Positions 1 through 8,720 of a DNA stretch of 37,412 nucleotides are shown here, piece by piece (positions within the stretch are counted from its first letter, which is position 1; each line of letters begins with the position of its first letter). The notes beneath the pieces were generated by a model that was not told where the DNA came from, did no database searches, and worked only from the letters and a program-made list of their open reading frames with translations. This stretch comes from Hygrocybe punicea (taxonomy: Eukaryota; Basidiomycota; Agaricomycetes; Agaricales; Hygrophoraceae), in NCBI GenBank assembly GCA_963556145.1, contig CAUVYJ010000005.1, positions 1-37,412 of the forward strand, read 5' to 3'. The position numbers and the translations under genes were made by a program.

Positions 1-180
1 GATGGGGATGGGGAGATGGGGAGATGGGGAGATGAGAGGAGAGGCAGATGAGATGAGGGGAGAGGGAGATGGGGAGATGAGGGGAGAGGCAGAGGGGGAG
101 ATGAGGGGAGAGGGAGATGGGGTTGAGGGGATGAGGGGATGAGGGGATGAGGGGATGGCCATGAGGGGATGGCCACCTAA
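1..180. repeat. GA-rich minisatellite
   Basis: The first 180 bases are variants of short purine-rich units such as GATGGGGA and GAGGGGAT in tandem. The units drift from GATGGGGA to GAGGCAGAT and then to GAGGGGAT. No gene is visible. The repeat continues past the left edge of the window, so its full length is unknown. Confidence 0.9.
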
Positions 181-424
181 CCTTTCCCCCCATTTTAGAC
201 CACCCATGACCATGTGGAGGCTCCCAGATGGCAAGTGAACATGGATGGCAGCAATGGCATGAGTTGCATCGGGCATGAGTGGGTTCACCCATGCCCTTCC
301 ATGAGTTTTTGCAGATTATTATTACATCCTGACTACTGGTGCCCCCGCTGCAGCTCTTGCTCATATAGGCCAACACCAAGGGATGGCCATGGCAACAATG
401 GCAAATGTCAGGTGGCCTGACATT

Positions 425-1320
425 AGACTTGGTACAGCATGCAAACTGTCGGCGTCATATTCAACACCGACAGGGACTCCTTCCATGTGCTGGATCAAAA
501 TGGTCAAATTCGACTTGTTCAACCTCATCTGATCTCGATGCATCAAGATTCTAGCAGAGCTATTGCAACCGATTCTGAAGGTCACAAGCCACGAATCAAT
601 GATAACATGAAGGAAATTGACGGTGAGGTTCCGCAAATGTTGAGAGATAGCTCCTTTACCTTGATTGATAATTCTGTAGGGCCGAAAAGGATGAGTCCTT
701 CATATCCATCAATCATTTTTTGCATCCCTTCATAATCGGGACATCATTGAAAATGGTGGCGTGTTCATTACACATGCTCAATCTTTGGTATCTTTAGCAC
801 CGAAGGGTAACCTGGTGAAGACAGGCAGAAGTGATCTCTCGAAAATGAATCTGATGTTTGCAGCCCCGACTGGAGGTATGGTCGGCTCTGGAAACATGGG
901 ATGAGGGCCATGAGATCGGCTGATAGGTGTTATGGTCATGGTTGTCAAGGGTTCGCACAAAGGCTATGTGGGTGCTATCAAAGATACCAATGGTCCCATT
1001 GCTTGTGTTGAACTATGCACGGGCAACAAGGTCATCACCATTGAGAAAGAGAAACTTTTCAGACGACTCTAAGCTTGGTTGCTTTTTTTGTAGTGTTTTC
1101 ACTTGTATCAATCTCATGTGCATCTAGACCTAACAGAAAATTAGAGCTCCTTGAAGGAGGGAGCTCCGGCAGTTTCTCTGGAACCTCTTATGGTGGTTCA
1201 AGTAGACATTCGCAAACTCCCAATCCATATGCCCAAGGCGGTCGGACACTGTGTGGGGGTGGATGCCAAATCCATATGCTGCTGGTGAGAGGATCCACAT
1301 TTCTTCAGCTGAGCTTGTCA
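425..1320 (+). pseudogene. SPT5 transcription elongation factor, decayed partial copy
   Basis: Three reading frames together give the C-terminal half of fungal SPT5, the RNA polymerase II elongation and pausing factor. A KOW-region block (VGVIFNTDRDSFHVLDQ) starts near 442. A second block, from 680 to 1067, contains NRDIIENGGVFITHA and VVKGSHKGYVGAIKD. The C-terminal repeat region follows, with SRHSQTPNPYAQGGRT near 1201 and a second TPNPYAAG-type unit in a shifted frame near 1266. An intron survives in place (628-679, GT-AG, 52 bp). A second intron, about 1069-1127, has lost its GT donor. Stops interrupt the block at 692-694, 901-903 and 910-912, and frames shift near 438 and 1255. The N-terminal NGN part is absent. 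Retention of introns means the copy arose at DNA level, not by retroposition. Identification is confident; loss of function is certain. Confidence 0.85.
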
Positions 1321-1653
1321 GATGCACTTGTCAATGAGGTTGAGCTTATCAGGTGGGGTGTTGATGGTCAAACGCTTGCAACAAGGACAACAGAGAATAC
1401 AGGTGACAAGTCCCTGGCTCCCTGTTTCCATTTCAACCTTACAAACACATACAGAGTGCATCGATTGACATGTGGACATCATTCACAAGGTGTCTGCCAG
1501 TGGGATGGGTATGGGTGCAGTGTTGGGATTTTGGACCTATGGTATACCCATTTCACATCTTATTGATCTGGTCCATAGAACATGATACAATAATGAGATA
1601 ACACCAGAACTATTCACAAACTATCAAACAATATATAAAAAGTAATTCAACAA
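1321..1653. other. No gene seen
   Basis: A plus-strand frame stays open to 1566, but after the SPT5 repeat remnant it has no recognisable motif. The stretch from 1566 is AT-rich and full of stops. It separates two decayed elements. Confidence 0.6.
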
Positions 1654-2511
1654 TCAAAATGCTATTTCAAAAGCATGGTGGTCAACAAATTTGTTAACAT
1701 AAAAGCTGTGGAAGGCATCAAGAGATTGATGAAATTGCAAACCACGAGGAATAAAATCTTCACCACAAATCCCAATCAGGTGAGCTGCACGGATAATGCA
1801 ATCAAGGTGAATAACTGTGACATAAGGGTCTCCTTCACTATCTGTCTCTGGTTGGACAATCCACATGCCGGTGTCTTCATCAGGCTCATCTCCAATGCGT
1901 GAGTACCAGTGGACCAGAGCACAAGAGTAGAATTTGCTGTGGAATTTGAAGGAAAAAAATAGGAGTATACGGACAACATCAAGGCCACGCATTCCATCCT
2001 GAGTTGGGTTGGAGTCAACAAAAACACAGTCGTACCATGGATAGCTCGATCGCCATGATGGTGTTGCATGAATATGTTCACATCGCATACCTCCAATACC
2101 ACTAAGATCACTTGGTGCAAAAAATGTTGCACAGGCTGAATAATAAACAGAAATCTTCCCATTGACAATTGGGCATGTGGAAAGAGGTACTTCAGATGAT
2201 GAGAGAGGGCCATGTGGGTGAAGCTGATCAAACAGAAATTTGCGGATAAGAATTGGGAGATAGGGTTGATTGATTTCTTGGGCCAGCTGGGCAATAGACC
2301 TTTTGCGTTCTTTTGTTTCACATCAGAAATATTCAAGAAACTGACATGGCAACATATGAATTGTTTTGCCCATGTCAACATGAGCAAGAACCCTTGGCCC
2401 AACAACAACACCATCTTCCTCCACATCATCTCCATTGAGGTTGGAAGCAGCAATATCTGTGTGATCAGTAATAAGGGACCCTAGAAATGCAAGGTTTGTC
2501 AGACTTCAATA

Positions 2512-2519
2512 GAAGATAC
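2512..2519. repeat. Target-site duplication, left copy
   Basis: GAAGATAC lies immediately before the left terminal inverted repeat of the hAT-like element and is identical to the copy after its right end. Confidence 0.85.
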
Positions 2520-3651
2520 CAAGGGGGTGGCGGAACGCGAAGCTCCGATATACCCTCATATTTATTTTTTCAAGACCCGAGACCACCCCCCCCCCCCCCC
2601 CTCCTTCTCAAAAAGGCAATTATTTGCACATGACATATAATTTTATCCATAACTATGTGCGACGACGTTTATTCCTGCTTCCTCGACAACTGGGGCATGA
2701 CCAATTCTTCAATTAGTGCGCCCTGCAGACCACGGTGTATCACGAAATATTCAATGAAGTTGTGAAATCCATCTATTCCATTCTTCCCACGTCGTGCGAT
2801 TTCGTTCAGCTGACTATTCTCTGAATTTGACCCCCAGTCGAATGCCCGCTTCATCATTGGGTTCAAGAGGTCTTCCCAGTCGTCCTTGTCTGGGTCAATG
2901 CAAGCCGCTGGATCGCCGGAGAACACCGCCAAGGGATGATCTGCATCTGCAAGGGGGGTGGATTTGGGAATCTTCCTCTTCTTTTGATCGAGTTCTCGGA
3001 GTAGGCGTCCCGCAATCACACATGGCGGTATGGAGTTGTGTTCAGCGTTAACCTTTTCTGATGCTGATGCCAACGCTACGAGATCAATAGGCGGTGCATG
3101 GACAAGTGAGGGTGCCGACACTGTGCATGGATTGAGCACTTGCTGCGATCCAAAGAAGGTGAGCAGAGATGCATCTGGTCTTTCTTTCCGCCTTTTAAAC
3201 AAGCCACCGTGTGCCTCTTGTTTGCAAACAGCTTGTGCCGCTTGACATGCCCTGGACCTGCGATGAATTTCCAAATTTTTAGGGCCAGCGGTGCCCACTC
3301 GAATGACTTCTCCACAATCGGGACATGGTAGCTGGGTCTCTGTTGTGTATTGATTTGTGTGACTAAGTGTAATCCAAGCTCTGAGTTCAATGTGTACAGA
3401 GTAGAAGTTATTGTCACGTACTCTTTTTTCTTGGCCATTTTGTATGGTTACGCAAGTTAATAGGGTTCGTTCACTGGTCTTACTCATAGGACGTGTCATT
3501 TGCTTCTATTACTACTTCTCAGGCATGAATAGGGCAATTGCCCTGCCAAACTAGCTCAAAACCCCCGGAGTTCAAAAAAAAAAATCGGCCCGCTGGCTGA
3601 CCCCCCCCCCCCCTACCTCAGGTGCGGGATTCGGGTTCCGCCACCCCCTTG
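2520..3651. mobile_element. 1,132-bp element with terminal inverted repeats and 8-bp target duplication (hAT-like)
   Basis: The left end starts CAAGGGGGTGGCGGAAC. The right end is its exact inverse complement over 17 bp, followed by one mismatch and four more matching bases (22 of the 22-bp arm minus one). The element is flanked by perfect 8-bp direct repeats, GAAGATAC. An 8-bp duplication with CA-starting inverted termini fits the hAT superfamily. No hAT transposase is encoded, so the element would be non-autonomous; it carries one 276-residue gene instead. Poly-C tracts lie just inside both ends (2585-2601 and 3601-3613). The element sits inside the Plavaka-like remnant and so is younger than it. 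Other superfamilies that make 8-bp duplications are less likely but not excluded. Confidence 0.85.
2669..3499 (-). CDS. Hypothetical zinc-finger-like protein carried by the hAT-like element
   Basis: A single open frame of 276 residues starts at the ATG at 3499 and fills most of the element. Near residues 58-85 it has a possible zinc-binding arrangement: PCPDCGEVIRVG, then NLEIHRRSRAC, giving C-x2-C, H and C ligands as in short C2HC or BED-type fingers. After this come a basic linker (FKRRKERPD), a Pro/Ser/Ala-rich segment and a C-terminal block rich in D, W and F. No DDE catalytic block is seen, so it is not a full transposase. It may be a captured host gene or a DNA-binding remnant of the parental transposase. 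The first 55 residues look unlike the rest, so the true start or an intron there is uncertain. Confidence 0.5.
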   Translation of the reverse strand: MTRPMSKTSERTLLTCVTIQNGQEKRVRDNNFYSVHIELRAWITLSHTNQYTTETQLPCPDCGEVIRVGTAGPKNLEIHRRSRACQAAQAVCKQEAHGGLFKRRKERPDASLLTFFGSQQVLNPCTVSAPSLVHAPPIDLVALASASEKVNAEHNSIPPCVIAGRLLRELDQKKRKIPKSTPLADADHPLAVFSGDPAACIDPDKDDWEDLLNPMMKRAFDWGSNSENSQLNEIARRGKNGIDGFHNFIEYFVIHRGLQGALIEELVMPQLSRKQE

Positions 3652-3659
3652 GAAGATAC
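3652..3659. repeat. Target-site duplication, right copy
   Basis: GAAGATAC lies immediately after the right terminal inverted repeat and is identical to 2512-2519. The perfect match suggests the insertion is fairly recent compared with the decayed host sequence around it. Confidence 0.85.
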
Positions 3660-3763
3660 AGACCAAAAATGGTACAAACGTAACACATCAGACAGAACTG
3701 AACCCTGAAGCATCCCACGATTTGTGAAATCAACCCTGGATGCAGCAAGTTTATCAAAATTGA

Positions 3764-4210
3764 TTTATTAGTAGCATCTGGCCAAGGGCCTCAAATCGAC
3801 TCGATCGACACTGTATAGTTGTGCCTGGTCAGTCACGTGATCAGGTTCCCACGGTTTGACCTAGTTAGTAGCCTTCCAGATGTAGTCAGTCGATCCTTCC
3901 TATCCAGTCGACTTGCCCTCGAGTCCTGCGTGAGCCCCCGAGGTACCACTCCAATGTGGTGATGAGAGTGCTATTCGACCCACGGATCTCTTCTTCTCTG
4001 CGTCTTCCTCTTTTTTCATCATTTTTCTCGCGAAACGACTTTTTTCGGCCTCACCACCCAACGCTGCGGAAACCCGGATTTTCCCTTCATTCACGGCCGT
4101 ACAACACCCCAGTTACCCCCCGGCGCTCATGTTCAGCCCAATAGGGCCCCGCGTCGCCCCCCGTTGACCCAAAAACGCGCCCGCGACCCTTCTCAACACC
4201 CAAGCGGCAG
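3764..4210. other. No gene seen; transition into CpG- and C-rich DNA
   Basis: Composition changes from average to strongly C-rich on the plus strand. Several frames remain open but have no ATG start in a plausible context and no recognisable motif. Confidence 0.5.
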
Positions 4211-4890
4211 GCTACGTCACATTTTCGACCCCCCCGTTTTTTTTTCATTTCATTTTTGTTTTCTTTCATCATTCCCAGCCCCAGGCAGGCCCCTCCAACC
4301 CCACGGACCCTCGTTCGACGTACCAGAGTTCCGCGCTCGCCTATGCCACCCCAAATCCGTGGACGCCGGCCTTTTTGGTCACACCACGGATCCGCCATGT
4401 TTTCCCCGTTGGACCCCCGTTTCTTTGCGTACCCCAGCCCAACCCACACTCATTCGACCCCCCGTGCCCGCGTTCCACCTGGCAAAACCCCCCACGGCGC
4501 TTCGTTGCCCCAAACGAAGCCGTCCCGCCCTTGTTGGTCACCACACGGATCCGCCACGTCACCAACGTTGCACCCCCGTTCCTTCGTGTACCCCAGCCCA
4601 GCCCACACTCATTCGACTCCCCGCATCCTCGTTCCACCGGCCAGGACCCCCCCGTTCCCCTCCGTTGCGCCAAACGAGCCCCGCCGTCGTTTTCAAACAC
4701 CCAGGCCACGCGCCACGTCACCATCGCGCGGCCCCGTTCTGCCAACATACCGAGCCCCGGACCGACTCACGAAGCTCGCGGCCCACCCGTTCACCATCCC
4801 GGAGCACCCCACCTCGATCCAATACCACCGTGCCCACCGTTCCCAGACCCCCACCGCGTTCCGCCACGTCACCACACCCCGGCCGGTTTC
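4211..4890. repeat. Diverged C-rich tandem repeat, 159-bp period
   Basis: A landmark GGATCCGCCA(C/T)GT recurs with the GCC at 4394, 4553 and 4712, exactly 159 bp apart, and again at 4863 (151 bp). TTGGTCAC at 4375 and 4534 and CCCACACTCATTCGAC in consecutive units confirm the period. A weaker related word at 4211 may be an outer unit. The period is 53 codons, so frames are preserved between units. Long open frames run on both strands because the sequence is stop-poor. The longest plus frame (4164-5276) predicts a Pro/Arg/His-rich chain ending in an acidic tail (near DEGDIRANLMDISDTSDVE) but has no upstream ATG, so I do not call it a gene. Confidence 0.75.
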
Positions 4891-5276
4891 TTGCACATAC
4901 CCGGCCCCATGAGCCCTCGTTCAGTTCCCCGCGGCCTCGTTCTCGACCGTGGCGACTGCCCTGGACCCGTAGGAACACAAACGAGTCACCCCAGCCCCCC
5001 ACACGCCCTCGTTTGGTCGCGTACCACCCCGCTATCGACCCCAACAGCGACGTGCACCCCCCACGGACCCAAACGAATCGCCGCCGCGACCACCTACTCC
5101 GGCAACCCCAACCCACTCGCGTACGTTCGTTAGGACCCCCAGCCTCGCTCCCTGGCCCTCGCGACCCCTCGCGACCGTTTCCCAGAGCCCACGCGAAGAG
5201 ATCTCTCGATGAGAATGACGAAGGTGATATTCGGGCTAATTTGATGGATATCTCAGATACTTCGGACGTCGAATAG

Positions 5277-6152
5277 GTGAATGTAAGCCCTTCGTTTAAT
5301 TCAAGTTGTAATTTCTTGATCAATAATGTACAGTTTTTTTTGTGCGCAATGTTATCTCCACCGCCACCGCTCTCGTGTTATCCACCGTCAATTACCATTT
5401 TTTATGACCCTCGCCGCCGCCCATGCCTTTCCTCTGGAGGAAGAGAAAAATCTATGCCACTATGCCCCGTCTACACCTTTTATCTGGCTACTATGTGCTT
5501 TGCAATTCCTACTGTGCCCGAAAACAAGGCAAGGCCCCGAAAAACATGTGAGCTCACATCATCTTCACCCTGGCTTTCAAAAGTTGACAGGTCCACAGCC
5601 GCCGACGTTCCCTTCTAGCTTGCCGGCGTCATGGTTGCTATGGGGCCCTACTAGTATACCCGGGCCTTTCCTCATTCAAGTTTCCACCTATTGCTGTCCT
5701 TTTCGCAACTCCGAGTCTCTGTGTTATGCCGGTACTATTTCATTCATTTTATGCCACTTGATTTTTCACGTCTTGATTTCTCTTAGTAAATTTTACCGTC
5801 TTGATTTAGCCATTCTTAATCCAGCCATGCAGGATCTTGGTCAATTGATTCGTCGTCTTAATTGGTCTTGATCAGAAACTAAGTGAAATTAAGGTAGGAT
5901 CAATAAACTGTACCTACTTAGGCCAAGACAGCGTGTCTTAATTCAGTTTTACTTGAATTGTCTTGATTTAAATTTCAAGATAATTTAAGTCGCATTAAGT
6001 AAGAATAAGTAATATCAGGTTTTCCTGATGCTATGTAACGCGCTGTATGGAACCTCTTCTAGGCTGACATTGTGATGTTTGCAATCATCCTTATTCTTTT
6101 ACTAAAGGTTTGGGAGTGAAAATGAAATATTTATTGCCTACTACTAGTACAT
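5277..6152. other. No gene seen; AT-rich stretch with repeated GTCTTGATT words
   Basis: From 5765 to 5970 the word GTCTTGATT or GTCTTAATT occurs about six times, with one inverted relative (CCAAGACAGC near 5922). A plus frame at 5326-5871 is open but lacks any domain signal. This stretch lies downstream of deaminase copy A, whose stop codon is at 6153-6155. Confidence 0.5.
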
Positions 6153-8088
6153 TCAAGCTGATTGCAGGCGCATAATGTTAAGGATCTTATCGAAGAAAGA
6201 ACTAAAGAAAGTCATATTGGTGGTCATTTCCGGTGAATCTGAAACAAAATGCGAAACGCGCGATGAGACATCCATATCCAGTATGAGGCGTTTCAACTCC
6301 TTCCCAAAGAAAGTAATCATTGATTCAAGTATTTGAACCGGCAGCGACAATGGCAGTGTGCATGCGGTAAATCTTTGGCTCGGAGCCAGGACTTCAAAGA
6401 ACTGTGCTTCACGAACTCCCAAAAGAGAGAACAAGTGCGAACAGGCACGGCAACATTGATTGGATAACCCAACAACATTGTCTGCAGGCTATATCGCAGA
6501 ATAACATCAGATTAACATACAGCTGAGATATTAAATATAGCACTTACTGCAGATGTAGCCTGATGGATAGTCGCCATGCTAGCTGCGCAATGCAGCGTCC
6601 CGTAGAAGTTTTCACCATTCGCCATGTGAATGTTTAAGAAATTTTGGAACATCGCGTTTGTCGAGACTAATTTCTCGATTGCTACGATGGCATCCTGCGC
6701 AGAGCAGTTAGACGGATGACTGATACCGGGGAGGGACATGATTTCTTCGATAACCTGTTTCCAAGGACGCATTTGTGTCCCTGTATAATGATTGCCAACG
6801 ACTTTGAGAGAGAAGGACATTGGGTTCCGACTAGACGTGAATGCAAGGAGTTTGCTAACAGCTTCAAATTGAACCACCTGCAAACGCAACCAACGTGTAT
6901 ATGAGTCGGCTATGGAAGGTTCCCCGATGTGAATTCCCGATACTTGAACATCCAGAAGTTCTGCATCCCAATAACCATCCTCTACATTCGTATCCACTCC
7001 ATTCTGAGGGTCAGGAAGCTCCATTCTGTTCAAATGGTCCTCTAAATAGGAGGAAAAAACGAGATCTCGGAGGGCCATTCCGCAAATTGTAGCGCGATAA
7101 GCTGCGATTTCGAAAAGTTTCATATCGTCATCTGACAATGTACGAGCGGTGTATTTGTCGAGCACCTGAAGAAACTCCATGAATTTACGAAGCAGATGGC
7201 ATAGTAGCTGATGAAACTCGGGGCAGGTTATATCGGTATAAATGCAGGGAGGGGTCGCATTCGGTTGGTAGCTATTCACCGCGGCCATGAGGTTAGGGAA
7301 GTCGGTTATCGAAAATTCCAGAATGTATTGGATGTCAGGCTCTGAGAAGGTTTTGATAAAGGTGATATCTCGAGGAAGCAACGGTTTGTCTTTTGGAAAC
7401 GGACGCTGGTGATAATAATTTTGGGTAGTTAAAAGGGGGTTGAGAAACGGCAAAGAATAATTTGGGTGTTGAATTCGACGAAGTATCATGGGATAGGCAT
7501 TGGAGGTTACATAGACGAAGATGCCTATCTTCTCCGGAGAGAGTGCGTGTAAACCGAAAAGGCGAGCAATTGCAGCTGCATGTCCTTGGTATGACTGTGA
7601 AGTCCTAGTACAATGTGTGAGAAAGAAAATTTGTTGGCATAGACATTGAGTACTTACCACGTCTTTCTTATATATGGAAAAGGATTGGACGGGTCGATGT
7701 CACATGCGTCTGGAGTTAGAATGGAGAATTCCTCTGCCCTAATCGTTGAGGAGCGAGCGTCACTGGCAGTCATCTGAGGGCTGGGAATGGTTGTAGCTGT
7801 AGCCTTGGGCCGCTCTTCATGATGGCAAACGGTCAGTTCCCAAACAGCATTCTGCTTTTGGGTGATTGATACCGCGGTGAATTCACGGTCCCTAGCCAGG
7901 AGCGTGGCAAGAGCAGCAAGACATTCATCGTGGTCCGAGTTCGTAGTGAAAGTGCTGTATCCCCTCAGCAGCGGGAATTGCCGATGGTCTCTTGGCGCAT
8001 TGAGACACTGGAGGATCTCCAACAACGTAGTGATAGTCCGAAAGGTAAGAATCCTGTCTTGGGTATTGGTACTATCATGGTCGGCCAT
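6153..8088 (-). CDS. Deaminase-fold family protein, copy A (OTT_1508-like), active-site Glu replaced
   Basis: Three exons (8088-7658, 7604-6548, 6488-6153) are joined by GT-AG introns of 53 and 59 bp, giving 607 residues with no stop. Intron positions and phases match copy B, which supports the model. The C-terminal part carries a cytidine-deaminase-type signature: GTLHCA at about residues 479-484, then GLSNQCCRAC with C509 and C512 as the Cx2C pair, then a TACTLPLSLP block. In the deaminase fold the first motif is HxE or CxE and the Glu is the proton shuttle; here it is Ala (A484). The N-terminal 480 residues are helical and unassigned. Fungal OTT_1508-like proteins have been proposed to act on nucleic acids or in conflict systems, but the substrate is unknown. 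Copy A is probably not a catalyst. It is divergently transcribed from copy B. Confidence 0.8.
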
Positions 8089-8720
8089 TTCGTGGGGTGC
8101 TGAACTTCACAAGCTTGACTTCAAGCTCAAATCATGATCATGATGGCGACCGTGACAACTTGAACCTTCAACTTGTGCCAGTCACGGTGGTTCTCGGCGG
8201 CACTCAACGTTCGGGAGTTCCCGAATTGCGGGCTTCCGTTACTCCGAGAGTAAGGACCTGCCTCTTTGGGAAAGACCAAACTTGAACAAATAGCTGGCCC
8301 AGCTCGGTCGAGGCTCGGACTCCGATCATCATGATGCCAGGTGCCTTCAAGTTCAAGTTTCAAGTTCAAGTTGAACAAACCACCGACTCGATGCTTCAAG
8401 TTCGGACTCCGTAGTTCCCGCCAGTGCTCCACAGCGTTCCAACGCTGTTGCAGCCTACAATTGTATTCTCAGGCTTGCCATTTCTCCCCGGTTGTCAACT
8501 TCTGCTATTGCTGTGCTCCACGGCGTTCCAACGCTGTTGCCGCAGTCTACGATTGTATTCTCAGGCTTGTCATTTCTCTCCGGTTGTCAACGTCTGCTGC
8601 GTGGCTTTCCGACGCGGTTGTCTATAGCTTTATGTCGAACTGAACGGCGTTCCTATGGCGTTCAGAAACTCCTGTATTTAGGTTCGTCCTGAGGGCTGGC
8701 ATTATTATCATCCACCCACT
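8089..8720. promoter_or_regulatory. Shared upstream region of divergent deaminase copies A and B
   Basis: This 632-bp stretch separates the start codons of copies A and B and holds no gene. It contains TTCAAGTTCAAG-type words near 8345-8380 and a tandem duplication at 8424-8602. Palindromic words of the type GCGTTCCAACGC occur near 8434 and 8525, with a looser relative at 8646. Similar words recur at 15954-16044 and 16224. Function as regulatory sites is inference from position. Confidence 0.5.
8424..8602. repeat. 89-bp tandem duplication
   Basis: GTGCTCCAC(A/G)GCGTTCCAACG begins at 8424 and again at 8513. The two units stay alignable to about 8602, sharing TTGTATTCTCAGGCTTG and CCGGTTGTCAAC, with roughly 10-15 percent divergence by eye. 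Confidence 0.8.

Larger units (their letters stand above)
1654..3763 (-). pseudogene. Plavaka-like (CMC superfamily) transposase, C-terminal remnant, interrupted by a later insertion
   Basis: On the minus strand, 2088-1654 reads as the conserved C-terminal domain of agaricomycete Plavaka-type transposases. Its landmarks are DCVFVDSNPTQDGMRGLDV, a GDEPDEDTGMWIV block, an IHLDCIIRAAHLIG block, and a terminal YVNKFVDHHAFEIAF. Upstream, 2510-2100 in two other frames gives ITDHTDIAASN, GPRVLAHVDMGKTIH and ACATFFAPSDLSGIGGMR. The protein resumes beyond the inserted element at 3763-3660 with DKLAASRVDFTNRGMLQGS. At least two frameshifts and an in-frame stop are visible, and the N-terminal catalytic part is absent. 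It is a dead fragment of a cut-and-paste DNA transposon. The family assignment rests on recalled motif order and would be settled by a profile search. Confidence 0.8.

Noticed and set aside
1075..1566. Separate gene after the SPT5 remnant
   Set aside because: Its first part is the SPT5 C-terminal repeat in frame and the rest shows no coding signal; it is the tail of the pseudogene.
1776..2453. 225-residue minus-strand open frame as an independent gene
   Set aside because: It overlaps the Plavaka-like remnant in a different frame and lacks the conserved transposase words except around the frameshift.
2585..3613. Poly-C tracts as part of the inverted repeats
   Set aside because: Both tracts are C-rich on the same strand, so they are not inverted copies of each other.
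4164..5276. Long plus-strand open frame predicting a 370-residue Pro/Arg-rich protein
   Set aside because: It has no ATG start (the frame begins at TTG), and equally long frames exist on the other strand. Composition and the tandem repeat explain the openness better than coding.
5326..5871. Plus-strand open frame of 181 residues
   Set aside because: No domain, no family resemblance, and AT-rich repeat words fill its second half.
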